DNA of 64,000 bases from Rhodoplanes sp963840055 (GTDB lineage Bacteria > Pseudomonadota > Alphaproteobacteria > Rhizobiales > Xanthobacteraceae): NCBI GenBank assembly GCA_963840055.1, contig CAWIXM010000022.1:62001-126000 (forward strand), given 5' to 3'. The translations under genes were made by a program, and so were the position numbers. The notes beneath the pieces were generated by a model that saw nothing but the letters and a program-made list of their open reading frames with translations, did not search any database and was not told the origin of the DNA. How positions within the stretch are numbered: position 1 is the stretch's first letter; the number at the start of each line of letters is the position of its first letter. Positions 37,301 through 45,087 of this stretch are shown in pieces.

Positions 37301-37535
37301 GGCGATCTTCGGCGCCTTGCCGGTTGCGCTCGGCGCCGGCGCCGGAGCCGAGTTGCGCCAGCCGCTCGGCATCGCGGTTGTGGGCGGCCTAATTTTTTCG
37401 CAATTACTGACGCTCTACATTACGCCCGTCGTCTACATCTATCTCGATCGCTTCGACCGGCGGCTGCGGCGTCGCCTCGAGCCGCAGCTTGAGGAAGTGC
37501 GCCCGCGTGAGCGGCCCGCTATCGCAGCCGAATAA
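34338..37535 (+). CDS. RND multidrug efflux pump, inner-membrane subunit (MdtB/AcrB-like)
   Basis: Proton-driven tripartite efflux. 1065 aa, full length for HAE-1/MdtBC-type pumps, with twelve membrane helices and two large periplasmic loops. Family signatures: N-terminal 'SLSETCIRRPVLTTLITASMLVFGF', 'VSSMTSSSSLGSTQIIVQFDLNRDID', the TM4 proton-relay 'LTLSVGFVVDDAIVMLENIVRH' with paired Asp, and 'AFRMDLSVIAMIGIVMLVGIVKKNAIMMIDFA' in the second half. No TolC-like gene follows, so the outer-membrane partner is elsewhere. Substrate unknown. Coupled to the adaptor by ATGA. Confidence 0.96.
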   Translation: MSLSETCIRRPVLTTLITASMLVFGFFAYRLLPVAALPTVDFPIIAITATLPGASPETMAASVASPIERQLSTISGVSSMTSSSSLGSTQIIVQFDLNRDIDGAALDVQTALSVAQRRLPVEMTTPPTFKKVNPGDFPILYISLVSPTLPLSTVNDYAETTLAQQISQIPGVAQVLVYGAQRFAVRVQVDPVAAAARNISLEDIRNVVSKTNSNTPVGTITGDRQNVTLTATAAMLHAADYRDVVVAYRNGAPVKLSDVARVVDSVENDKIASYFNNERAIVLAIQRQPSANTVAVVDAVRENIPSYRAQIPAAIRMEVLMDRSVSIRESVSDVQHTLLIAIALVILVIFLFLRKVPATIIPGLAVPVSLVGTFAAMYALGFSINNMTMLALTLSVGFVVDDAIVMLENIVRHIETGMRPFEAALKGAREIGFTIISITLSLIAVFIPVLLMGGLVGRVFREFAVTISVAILISGFVSLTLTPMLCARLLGSERHEAKQNPVLRLFERAFNALLRAYEWSLDRVLRHKAAMLVVTIATMLGTIWLYIVIPKGFFPTEDTGFIAATVEGPADISFKAMLERQRQIAEIVRADPAVIYVNSTAGSGGPNPTTNNGRMFISLKPKKERQRSTAVIQRLRQKTASVIGMAVYFRNVQNLNVTGRFTKAEYQYTLRSSDTKALYRIAPELRDKIGRLDGVRDVGSDLYISNPQMTIEIDRERAAAYGISVEQVRQELFDAFGTRQVATIYTPSNDYEVILESLPEFQADPSALSKIFLKTGLSGAGATVAGMVAPGGGVTGATSPTGPTVPLSAVTKIVPTVGSLQVNHQGQQPSVTISFSLAPEFSLGQAVDAIHKIERESNLPASIVTGFEGSAQVFQESLRGQGILVLAAVFAAYVVLGILYESFIHPITIISGLPSAGVGALLTLMAFRMDLSVIAMIGIVMLVGIVKKNAIMMIDFAIERRRVGLGAEPAIREACLLRFRPIMMTTFAAIFGALPVALGAGAGAELRQPLGIAVVGGLIFSQLLTLYITPVVYIYLDRFDRRLRRRLEPQLEEVRPRERPAIAAE

Positions 37536-37826
37536 ACAACGCGCGCGCGCTTCAGCGCGTTCGCGCGGCGCTGCCGTGCTTTCCCGATGAATGGCCGATG
37601 AACGAACCGTTCATATTCTTGCGGGATTTGTTAGTTATTCTACGTATTGAGTGACTCGCGTCGCGCCGACGAACCAAAGCTGTTTTGAGGCAACTAACGA
37701 TCCGCCGTTCTATTGACCGAAGGCGGCTGATCGGATCGGGGCATGCCGAGCCGATGATCCACCCGCATCTGGGCAAAGCGCGCCTGCGATGGGCGTGGTC
37801 GTGAGATGACAACGAGGGAGAAGACA

Positions 37827-38090
37827 ATGCGTGGTATCTTTTTTGGTTTGGCTATTGCGGCCGGGATTGCGCTCGGCGGAGTGACGGGCGCATCCGCTGC
37901 GCCGGCGAGCGGCGCCGCCATCCTGGACGGGGCGGCCGGAACCAATCCGGTGGTCCAGGTGCAGCACTGGCGCTGGGGTAGCTGGGGCCACGGACCGCGC
38001 CGCAGCCACTGGCGTTGGGGCAGCCGCGGCTGGGGACCCCGTTGCCGCCTGCGTTGCAATCGGTGGCGTTGCTGGCGCGTCTGCTGGTAA
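37827..38090 (+). CDS. Tiny secreted Trp/Arg/Gly-rich protein
   Basis: 87 aa from the ATG at 37827, which follows GAGGGAGAAGACA. A signal peptide (MRGIFFGLAIAAGIALGGVTGASAAP) precedes a strongly basic mature part dominated by Trp, Arg, Gly and His (VQHWRWGSWGHGPRRSHW, then WRWGSRGWGPRCRLRC, ending NRWRCWRVCW), with four Cys. The hydrophobic leader and Trp/Arg repeats are of the kind seen in small rhizobial secreted proteins of unknown role. It could bind envelope polymers or act on membranes, but this is speculation. A terminator follows 20 bp after the stop. Confidence 0.75.
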   Translation: MRGIFFGLAIAAGIALGGVTGASAAPASGAAILDGAAGTNPVVQVQHWRWGSWGHGPRRSHWRWGSRGWGPRCRLRCNRWRCWRVCW

Positions 38091-38110
38091 CGATTGCGAT
38101 ATTGGTGGAG

Positions 38111-38144
38111 AGGGCCGGCCGCCGGTGTGGCGCCGGCCCTTTTC
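38111..38144 (+). terminator. Rho-independent terminator after the Trp/Arg-rich gene
   Basis: AGGGCCGGC (38111-38119) pairs perfectly with GCCGGCCCT (38132-38140) around a 12-base loop, followed by TTTTC. It lies 20 bp past the stop of the secreted protein gene. Confidence 0.85.
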
Positions 38145-38211
38145 ATTTGGTCGCGCCTCGCGGCACGCGATGGGACGAAGTAGTGGTCGTGCGGTCGTTA
38201 CTGGAGCCTTA

Positions 38212-38317
38212 AGTAGTCGCGTTTTCTGCGGCGAACCGGTTTCCACTTCGCCGGAAAATGCTTTTGAGTGGTCGCGTTTTCTGCGGCGAACCGGTTTCCA
38301 CTTCGCCGGAAAATGCT
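38212..38317. repeat. Dispersed repeat family A, two tandem half-copies
   Basis: AGTAGTCGCGTTTTCTGCGG.. to ..GGAAAATGCT at 38212-38262 is repeated almost exactly at 38267-38317. Each is the left half of the family A element in opposite orientation to the copies at 31990 and 39575, and lacks the CCATTGG half. The second copy ends right at the 3' end of the frameshifted secreted-protein gene. Confidence 0.85.
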
Positions 38318-39458
38318 TTACCGCCGGTGCGATCTCTTTCCGCTCTTTATCTTCTTGAGGGCGAGAGGCAGGAGCTTGAATTGCTCTTGACTCTGCTCGT
38401 CGGCGACGAAGCAGGCGTAGTAATCGGCGGCAGGAACGCGCGGATCGGTGGCGCAGCGATGGAACGCCGTCAGTTCGTCGATGCTCCCATAATAGAAGTA
38501 GGGCGCGATCATGTAGCGCTGAGCGCCGTCCGGCGATCCGCCAAAACGATCGATCTGGCCCTTCAGGCTCGGCTCAACTTTGAGCAGCATTTCACGGAAC
38601 GCCTCGCCTTCCATGAAATTGTCCGGCAATTGATCGAACGGGCCGTCGAAATAGTTGTTGACTTGCGAATTCGTGTAGAAGACCCCGATCAGGATTTTCC
38701 GCGGCAGCCGGTGGTCTCGATAAATGGCAAAGCCGGTGCGCTTGCCGATCTGGATGCGGTCGGTGCGCGGCGAGGAATCGAAACTTTCGGGCACCTCGGC
38801 CGTCTCGTCCAGAATATATAAAAAAATCTTGAGCCGCTCGTTGAACACCAGAAAGAACCTCAGCCCCAATTCGTCGGCGACGGGACCGACAAAATGTTTC
38901 ACCGGGCGCAAGCGCATCTGGGGGCGGCTTTACCTGCGTCAGATCGTTTAGCGCGAACAGTACGCTGCGCCCCCCGTAGGTCACCCGATAGAGAAAGCGC
39001 TCGAGCTTCTCGACAGTGACGCCGTTCGACGCATCCAGCAGGCGATAGGTGAGGGCGGTTTCGCGACGCCACTCGGCCATGTTCTCGGAATAGGCGAAAT
39101 GCAATTTGCCCTGGTCGCGATCGCTCGCGTCGAGGCGGATATTGCCATTGTACGGCACGCCGTCGTGCACGAACGTGAAGTAGTAGTAGTTCTCGGTCGG
39201 GTAGACCTTCACGCGATCCGGCAGGCTGTTGAGGACGAAAGCGAAGACTGCCATCGGATCGTCGATCGCAAGCTTGGTTTGCCGGTCGATCTCCTCGATA
39301 TAGCTCTGGTTGGTCTTGAGCTGCGGCCAATCCTCTTGCGCGAGCGCAGCCCTACCGAGTGCCAAGAACGGCGCCATGAGCAGCATTCCGGAACTGGATG
39401 CGCCCACCAGCCTTCGCCGCAATGTTGGGCGGCCGTGATTGCGTCGGACGTCGATCAT
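38318..39458 (-). pseudogene. Secreted hypothetical protein with a frameshift
   Basis: One gene in two frames. The N-terminal frame (start 39458) has a signal peptide (LVGASSSGMLLMAPFLALGRAALAQ) and continues through 'RVTYGGRSVLFALNDLTQVKPP'. It then crosses a run of five C at about 38921-38925 on the coding strand. The sense continues in the next frame (QMRLRPVKHFVGPVADELGLRFFLVFNERLKIFLYILDE..) to the stop at 38318. Joined, this is about 378 aa, periplasmic, function unknown. A homopolymer indel is either a real mutation or a sequence error. Without correction the product would be 288 aa with a nonsense tail. Confidence 0.75.
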
Positions 39459-39574
39459 TACGATTTGCTCCGGGCCAACGAACGGCGAAGTTGTGCAGAT
39501 CGGCTCCGCCAGGGTTTCGTGTTGCCGGCGGCGGGCGGCGTTCGAAGGGGATCGTGTTTCTTCGCAGGCGCGCC

Positions 39575-39677
39575 TAGAGCATTTTCCGGCGAAGTGGGAA
39601 CCGGTTCGCCGCAGAAAATGCGAGCACTAAAAGATAACTAGAGTGAATTCCAATTCCATTGGAACGGAATTCGCCTA
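39575..39677. repeat. Dispersed repeat family A, copy overlapping the bpt stop codon
   Basis: Begins TAGAGCATTTTCCGGCGAAG, has the GTGGGAACCGGTTCGCCGCA and CCAATTCCATTGGAACGG pieces, and ends ..GAATTCGCCTA. The last three bases are the reverse complement of the TAG stop of bpt, so the element's end supplies that stop. Same orientation as the copy at 31990. Confidence 0.85.
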
Positions 39678-40418
39678 GTGATCGATCCGGACCCAGCCGT
39701 CCGGCCCGAGCCGCTCCTGCGGCAGGAACCTCGCCTTGTAGTCCATCTTGCGCGAGCCGGGGACCCAATAGCCGAGATAGACGTAGCCGAGCCCCATGCG
39801 CCGGGCTCGCGCGATATGGTCGAGGATCATCAGCGTTCCGAGCGATCGGCAGCTCTCATCCGGCTCAAAGAACGAGTACACCATCGACAGCCCATCCTTG
39901 AGGACGTCGGTCAAGGCGACGGCGAGAAGATCGCCACGCCGGCCGGAGCCGTTGTCGGGGCCGCGCCGCCGGTACTCGATCAGACGCGTGCTGACATGGC
40001 TGTCCTCGATCATCATGGCGTAGTCGAGCACCGTCATGTCGGCCATGCCGCCGTCCCGGTGGCGTGCGTCCAAGTAGGCGCGAAAAATGCCGTACTGCTC
40101 CGAAGTGGGGGTAGCGACCCGCATCTCGCCGAACACGTCGGCATTGCGGTCGCGGATCCGCCGCATGTTGCGCGTCGGCCGGAACTCATCGACCAAGACG
40201 CGCACCGAGACGCAGGCACGGCAATTCTCGCAGGCCGGCCGGTAGGCGATCGATTGGCTGCGACGAAAGCCGCCCTGGGTCAGAAGATCGTTGAGGTCGC
40301 CGGCCCGCTCGCCGACAAGGTGGGTGAACACCTTGCGCTCCTCCCGGCCGGGAAGATAGGGGCAGGAGGAAGGCGCAGTGAGATAGAACTGCGGGGTGTC
40401 GCGCGAATGCCGGGTCAT
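39675..40418 (-). CDS. bpt: Aspartate/glutamate leucyltransferase (Bpt/ATE family)
   Basis: Adds leucine to N-terminal Asp or Glu of proteins, marking them for ClpS/ClpAP (bacterial N-end rule). 247 aa, normal length. The N-terminal domain has 'PCPYLPGREERKVFTHL'-like sequence and Cys in 'AYRPACENCRACVSVRV'. The C-terminal GNAT-like domain has 'LTDVLKDGLSMVYSFFEPDE', 'GTLMILDHI', 'LGYWVPGSRKMDYKARF' and 'RLGPDGWV'. The stop codon is contributed by a dispersed repeat, so the last residues may differ from the ancestor. Confidence 0.93.
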   Translation of the reverse strand: MTRHSRDTPQFYLTAPSSCPYLPGREERKVFTHLVGERAGDLNDLLTQGGFRRSQSIAYRPACENCRACVSVRVLVDEFRPTRNMRRIRDRNADVFGEMRVATPTSEQYGIFRAYLDARHRDGGMADMTVLDYAMMIEDSHVSTRLIEYRRRGPDNGSGRRGDLLAVALTDVLKDGLSMVYSFFEPDESCRSLGTLMILDHIARARRMGLGYVYLGYWVPGSRKMDYKARFLPQERLGPDGWVRIDH

Positions 40419-40505
40419 AGCGGCGTCTCTGCTGACCCTTCGGGCGGCCTCGCGCCCGGACGATGTTCACTGGAAGATGTGGTGCCGAATGCCATTTCCC
40501 GTTCA

Positions 40506-41042
40506 CTAGTGTGGGCCGAATTCGCTAATCCGCTGCGCACGTTGCTCGTTGTTGATAACGACCGTTCCTAAAATAATATCATGGAGAAGACGATGGCGGT
40601 GATTGAAAAAGCACACGAGCAACACGAGCGGCGTCAACGCTGAGATAAGTACCCAGAACAGGATCCCGTGCACGGCGCCAAGCACGAAATAGGCGGGCGC
40701 GCCATACCACGTCCGCATCTCGATATCGACCATCCGCATGCCGATGGTCGCCGATTGAGCTCCGCCGAACGTGAGCCCGTAGTAGAACACCGCCCAGACG
40801 ATCGCCGCCGGGCTTAATACCCAGTACAACACCCAGCCGACGCCGAGGGTGACGATTCCGAGCAGAAAGATGAAAATGGCGGCGAGCACGACGGGCACGG
40901 CGATGATGACCACATCGATGATGAAGGCGATCACCCGCCGCGGCAGAACGCCCTCGAACAGCTCCGGACTGAGGATCGGGTCGAAGGCGTGCGGCCGTTC
41001 CTCGAACGTATCGCCACGGGGTCTGGCTTCCTCGTTTGCCAT
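40506..41042 (-). CDS. RDD-family membrane protein
   Basis: 178 aa from the ATG at 41042. RDD domain: three to four membrane helices (FIIDVVIIAVPVVLAAIFIFLLGIVTLGVGWVLYWV, AAIVWAVFYYGLTF, AYFVLGAVHGILFWVLISALTPLVLLVCF) with 'LPRRVIAFIIDVVII' carrying the Arg and Asp and 'HRLLHDIILGTVVI' at the end. Function of the family is poorly known; some are linked to ion transport. The open frame extends far upstream of this Met but is not protein-like. Next to bpt on the same strand, 87 bp apart. Confidence 0.88.
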   Translation of the reverse strand: MANEEARPRGDTFEERPHAFDPILSPELFEGVLPRRVIAFIIDVVIIAVPVVLAAIFIFLLGIVTLGVGWVLYWVLSPAAIVWAVFYYGLTFGGAQSATIGMRMVDIEMRTWYGAPAYFVLGAVHGILFWVLISALTPLVLLVCFFNHRHRLLHDIILGTVVINNEQRAQRISEFGPH

Positions 41043-41240
41043 TTTGGCTTTCCAATTCGTTGGTTCGATGGCCGCGACGGTGCGTCCAATTCCATGGCGT
41101 TCGAGCAGGCGGCGATACGTAATCGAGGCCGCGCCAATGCGCGCCGCACCGCACAGGGATAAGCGATGCTTTTGGCGCAGGCAAGGCGCACCGGTGCCGG
41201 TTGATCGGTCTTTCCGGCCCATCCGCGACGAGGATGCGCC

Positions 41241-42470
41241 GTGACCGTGACCCTCGCTGCGATCAAGGCTGCGCGCCGGACGCTCGCAGGCCAAGTGCTG
41301 GCGACGCCGATGCTGCCGGCGCCCAAGCTCTCCGCCCTTACCGGCGCAGACGTCTACGTCAAATATGAGAATCTTCAGGTCACCAACTCGTTCAAGGACC
41401 GCGGCGCCTTCGTGAAGCTCGTGGCGCTCTCCGAGGCGGAGCGTCGTCGCGGGGTCATCGCCATGTCGGCGGGCAACCATGCCCAGGCGGTCGCCTATCA
41501 CGCCGCCCGGCTCGGCATTCCGGCGACCATTGTGATGCCAATAACGACGCCGCTCGTGAAGGTCGCCTCGACCCGCGCCTACGGCGCGACCGTGGTGCTC
41601 GATGGGGAAACGATAACCGAGGCGCAGCAGCGCACCGAGGCGATCGCGGCGGGGCAAGACCTTGCATGGGTTCACCCCTATGACGATCCGCACATCATCG
41701 CCGGACAGGGCACGATCGCGCTCGAGATGCTCGAGGTGGTGCCCGGTCTCGACGTGCTTGTGGTTCCGATCGGAGGCGGTGGCTTGATCGCCGGAAACGC
41801 GGTGGCCGCGCGCGCCATCAATCCTGCAATCGAGGTCCTCGGCGTCGAAGCGGCGCTCTACCCGTCGATGCGCAACGCAATCACCGGGGAGAACCGCGCG
41901 ATCGGTGGGCCGACGCTCGCCGAAGGCATCGCCGTCAAGAATGTCGGCCGGCTCACGCTCCCGATCGTGCGGGAGCTGGTCGCCGACATCATCCTGGTCG
42001 ACGAGGCCCAACTCGAGCGGGCGGTCAACGCATACCTTACGCTGCAGAAAACCATGGCGGAAGGGGCGGGGGCGGCGGGCCTGGCAGCCATGCTGGCCGC
42101 GCCCGAGCGGTTCGCCGGCAAACGCGTCGGGCTCATCCTGTGCGGCGGCAATATCGATCCGCGCATCCTCGCTTCGATCATGGTGCGCGAACTTGAGCGC
42201 GACGACCGCATCGTCTCCTTCCGGCTAACCATCAGCGGCGACCGTCCCGGCGTGCTCGGGACGATTGCAACTTTATTGGGTAAGCTCGGCGGAAATATAT
42301 TGGCAGTTGACCACCACCGGCTGTTTCTCGACGTGCCGGCGAAAGGCGCCAAGCTCGACGTCACCTTGGAGACGCGCGACCGGCTCCATGCCGAGGAAAT
42401 CCGCCACGCCCTTGCAGCGGAGGGCTATTGTCCCGTCCAGATCGATACGGGGCAGGCGATTGAGCGCTGA
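41241..42470 (+). CDS. Threonine ammonia-lyase (threonine dehydratase) with ACT domain
   Basis: PLP enzyme that turns threonine into 2-oxobutyrate and ammonia, first step toward isoleucine or threonine breakdown. 409 aa. Schiff-base Lys52 in NSFKDRGAF, the PLP phosphate loop 'PIGGGGLIAG', 'MSAGNHAQAVAYHA' and 'ILCGGNIDP'. A single ACT domain from about residue 328 (SFRLTISGDRPGVLGTIATLLGKLGGNILAVDHHR) suggests amino-acid regulation. Length and single ACT fit the TdcB/IlvA1 short type, not the E. coli IlvA with two ACT-like domains. Confidence 0.94.
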   Translation: MTVTLAAIKAARRTLAGQVLATPMLPAPKLSALTGADVYVKYENLQVTNSFKDRGAFVKLVALSEAERRRGVIAMSAGNHAQAVAYHAARLGIPATIVMPITTPLVKVASTRAYGATVVLDGETITEAQQRTEAIAAGQDLAWVHPYDDPHIIAGQGTIALEMLEVVPGLDVLVVPIGGGGLIAGNAVAARAINPAIEVLGVEAALYPSMRNAITGENRAIGGPTLAEGIAVKNVGRLTLPIVRELVADIILVDEAQLERAVNAYLTLQKTMAEGAGAAGLAAMLAAPERFAGKRVGLILCGGNIDPRILASIMVRELERDDRIVSFRLTISGDRPGVLGTIATLLGKLGGNILAVDHHRLFLDVPAKGAKLDVTLETRDRLHAEEIRHALAAEGYCPVQIDTGQAIER

Positions 42471-42554
42471 TCGCGGTCGCGCGCGGGACAACAAAAGCGG
42501 AAGACGTGGCGGGCGCACGGGCGTCCGCTCGGCGCAGCGCTAGGGAGGGGAGTG

Positions 42555-43142
42555 TCAGTACACCTGCTGTCGGAACACTTGCTGACTTCCAATCTCGAAC
42601 TCGGTGATTTCCCGGTCCGCGGTTACCGCCTCGGCAATAGCCGGCCGCGGCTGGGGCAGCGGAATGGCGGCGATGCGCGGGCGGCCGGCCGGAATCGGGA
42701 CCACGTTCCCTGGCAACTCAGCCGCTGGCTCCACTGAGCGCGAAACCAGGGTGGGTGAAAGCAGCGTCTCGGTGCCTCCCATGAAGGGCGACACGGCGGC
42801 AACCTCCACCCCCTCCAGGGGCGCGGGAACGGACGCAGGTTTCTCGTCAGCCATCGCGTTTTCCGCCGGGGCGGAAACCTCGACCGCCGCGACGTCGCTC
42901 GGCGCTCGCGCCGGCGCGATTTTTTCGATCAAGTCGGCCTTGCGGACGATGGAATTATTGGATTCTGGCGCCGCCGCGACGATGGCGGCCGGCTCGGGTG
43001 CGGCCTGATTGTCGGCCGTGTCCGCGGGACCGAAGATCGTGTTCGTTGCGAGAACCCATGCGGCGAGCAGCAACACGCCGAACGCCAAAAACGATACCAG
43101 CCGGCGCGATCCGCGCCTTGGTTTGCGAACCCTGTCATGCAT
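42555..43142 (-). CDS. Hypothetical membrane-anchored protein, 195 aa
   Basis: Unknown function. A basic cytoplasmic start (MHDRVRKPRRGSRR) and one membrane helix (LVSFLAFGVLLLAAWVLATNTIF) lead into an Ala/Pro/Glu-rich periplasmic stretch without clear domain, ending 'EIGSQQVFRQQVY'. The composition suggests a disordered periplasmic spacer. It follows hemB on the same strand 18 bp after its stop, so it is probably co-transcribed. Confidence 0.75.
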   Translation of the reverse strand: MHDRVRKPRRGSRRLVSFLAFGVLLLAAWVLATNTIFGPADTADNQAAPEPAAIVAAAPESNNSIVRKADLIEKIAPARAPSDVAAVEVSAPAENAMADEKPASVPAPLEGVEVAAVSPFMGGTETLLSPTLVSRSVEPAAELPGNVVPIPAGRPRIAAIPLPQPRPAIAEAVTADREITEFEIGSQQVFRQQVY

Positions 43143-43160
43143 TGACCTGCCCCCCCTTAG

Positions 43161-44234
43161 TCAGACTGCCCCCTTCAACCTTTCAGCCGCGCGCGGCGCG
43201 AAATAGGTGAGGATGCCGTCCGCCCCCGCTCGTTTGAAGGCGATCAAGCTCTCCAGCATCGCCTTCTCGCCGTCGAGCCAGCCCCGCTCGGCAGCAGCCA
43301 TTATCATCGCATATTCTCCGGAAACTTGGTAGGCAAAGGTCGGCCTTGCAAAAGTTTCTTTCACCCGTTGCAGAATATCGAGATAGGGCATTCCCGGCTT
43401 GACGATGAGCATGTCGGCGCCCTCGGCGATATCCAGCTCGACCTCGCACAGCGCTTCATCCGAATTAGCAGGATCCATCTGGTAAGTGCGTTTGTCGCCA
43501 GAGAGATTCGCCGCTGAGCCGACTGCATCTCGGAACGGGCCGTAGAAGGCCGAGGCATATTTGGCGGCATAGGCCATGATCTGCACGTCGGATCGTCCCG
43601 CCTGATCGAGCCCCTGGCGGATCGCCCCGACGCGCCCGTCCATCATGTCCGAGGGCGCGACGATATCGCAGCCCGCCTCGGCTTGGACGAGGGCTTGTTT
43701 GACCAGCACGGCGACCGTCTCGTCGTTGACGATGACACCGTTGCGCAGGAGCCCGTCATGGCCGTGGCTGGTGTAGGGGTCGAGCGCGACGTCGCACATG
43801 ATGCCGAGTTCGGGAACCTCCCGCTTGATGGCGCGGACGGTCCGGCAAACCAGATTCTCCGGATTCAGGGCCTCGGTCCCTTCCGCATCGCGCTTAGCCG
43901 GGTCGGTGTACGGGAAGAGGGCGAGACAGGGAATGCGAAGAGCGACGGCGCGATGGGCCGCACGCACCGCCTCGTCGATGGAGAGACGCTCGATGCCCGG
44001 CATGGAGGCGACCGGCGTCCGGGTTCGTTCGCCATCGACCAGGAACAGGGGCCAAATCAGGTCGTCGGCTGTCAGGACGTTCTCGCGCACCAGCCGGCGG
44101 GCCCATTCGGCCCGACGGTTGCGGCGGGGCCGATGCGTGATGTCGAGCTGCTCGGCGCGCACTGAAGGAGTCTCGTCCGCGACTGGAACGAAACGCATTT
44201 TTGCCTCCAGCGGGCGTCCGTACTTGATCGCCAT
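43161..44234 (-). CDS. hemB: Delta-aminolevulinic acid dehydratase, Mg-dependent type
   Basis: Joins two 5-aminolevulinate to porphobilinogen in heme synthesis. 357 aa. The Schiff-base lysines are Lys225 (AYAAKYASAFYGPFR) and Lys279 (LIVKPGMPY). In the metal site, the Zn-binding Cys triad of animal and yeast enzymes is replaced by Ala and Asp residues (CDVALDPYTSHGHDG, 147-161), the Mg-type arrangement known from Bradyrhizobium. The ATG at 44234 gives a 30-residue lead; a shorter start at Met13 is possible. Confidence 0.96.
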   Translation of the reverse strand: MAIKYGRPLEAKMRFVPVADETPSVRAEQLDITHRPRRNRRAEWARRLVRENVLTADDLIWPLFLVDGERTRTPVASMPGIERLSIDEAVRAAHRAVALRIPCLALFPYTDPAKRDAEGTEALNPENLVCRTVRAIKREVPELGIMCDVALDPYTSHGHDGLLRNGVIVNDETVAVLVKQALVQAEAGCDIVAPSDMMDGRVGAIRQGLDQAGRSDVQIMAYAAKYASAFYGPFRDAVGSAANLSGDKRTYQMDPANSDEALCEVELDIAEGADMLIVKPGMPYLDILQRVKETFARPTFAYQVSGEYAMIMAAAERGWLDGEKAMLESLIAFKRAGADGILTYFAPRAAERLKGAV

Positions 44235-44454
44235 TGAATGCCTCCGCGGCTGACGCTTCCGACTGACCCGTGCCTTGACGGAGTTCTTTTAGGCTCACCG
44301 CGCCAGGCGGACAACGCCAAGCCCGGCCGCGGCCAAACGGGGCCCCGATCGCCTGTTCGCTGCGTCTGCCGCAACATATATTGGACCCAGGGCGGCTGGA
44401 GCCAAATTCGGCCGAGCCAGACGAGCCCGAATTTCGGTTGCGGCGGAGTCAGAA

Positions 44455-45060
44455 TTGACGCGATTTGCTGATGCGTGGTCGCATTTTTTGCGGCGAACCG
44501 GCGCTTACTTTGCCGGGACCCATGTCGTGTGGCGAATCGGCCCATACTTGACTCGAAACCGCTTCAGCTCTGCCGAAGCGGCCAAGGACGAGAGCCTGCC
44601 CAAGAGCAGCACGAGCGAACTGATCATCCGCGAGGCGACCGACCCGATCGCGCCGCTGCGGATCGACGAGCGCCATTCCAGCAGCGATGGTTGGGCGGGT
44701 TGGCTCACCTTGTTTCTCCGAGCGGTGGCCGTCCTCTCGCTCGCGAAAGGGCTGTATCATTGGGCCGTGATCTGCGGCTTCGGGGCGGCGCCCGGCGGCG
44801 GGTTCGAAGCGAAAAGCTCGCCGTGGCAGATGGCGACCGTTTTTTTCGCTATCATCGATCTCGTCGCCGCCGTCGGGTTATGGCTTGGCGCGTCCTGGGG
44901 CGTGATCATATGGCTCGCGAGCTCGGTCACGATGATTGTCGTGCACGCGCTCTTGCCCCAGATCTACGGGTTCCAGCCGGTGATCATCGTTGGGGAGATT
45001 GCCTTGATCATCGGCTATGCTTTCATCGCGTTCGAGGCGGCGCGCGAGCAGCCGGTGTAA
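44455..45060 (+). CDS. Small multi-pass membrane protein, N-terminus uncertain
   Basis: Unknown function. About four membrane helices in the last 140 residues (WLTLFLRAVAVLSLAKGLYHWAVI, WQMATVFFAIIDLVAAVGLWLGASWGVIIWLASSVTMIVVHALL, PVIIVGEIALIIGYAFIAF), in the manner of DUF6163-type proteins as I remember them. The first ~25 residues of the open frame come from a degenerate family A repeat at 44475, so the 44455 start is doubtful. A TTG at 44548 would skip the repeat. It ends 27 bp before the E1-like gene and is probably co-transcribed with it. Confidence 0.65.
   Translation: MTRFADAWSHFLRRTGAYFAGTHVVWRIGPYLTRNRFSSAEAAKDESLPKSSTSELIIREATDPIAPLRIDERHSSSDGWAGWLTLFLRAVAVLSLAKGLYHWAVICGFGAAPGGGFEAKSSPWQMATVFFAIIDLVAAVGLWLGASWGVIIWLASSVTMIVVHALLPQIYGFQPVIIVGEIALIIGYAFIAFEAAREQPV
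44475..44518. repeat. Dispersed repeat family A, degenerate partial copy
   Basis: GTGGTCGCATTTTTTGCGGC GAACCGG... resembles the 38212/38267 half-copies but has several changes in its second half (GCGCTTACTTTGCCGGGA). It lies in the 5' part of the small membrane protein frame and is probably read into or just ahead of it. Confidence 0.65.
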
Positions 45061-45087
45061 AGATTCGCCGCCCGAGGTCCCGCGATA

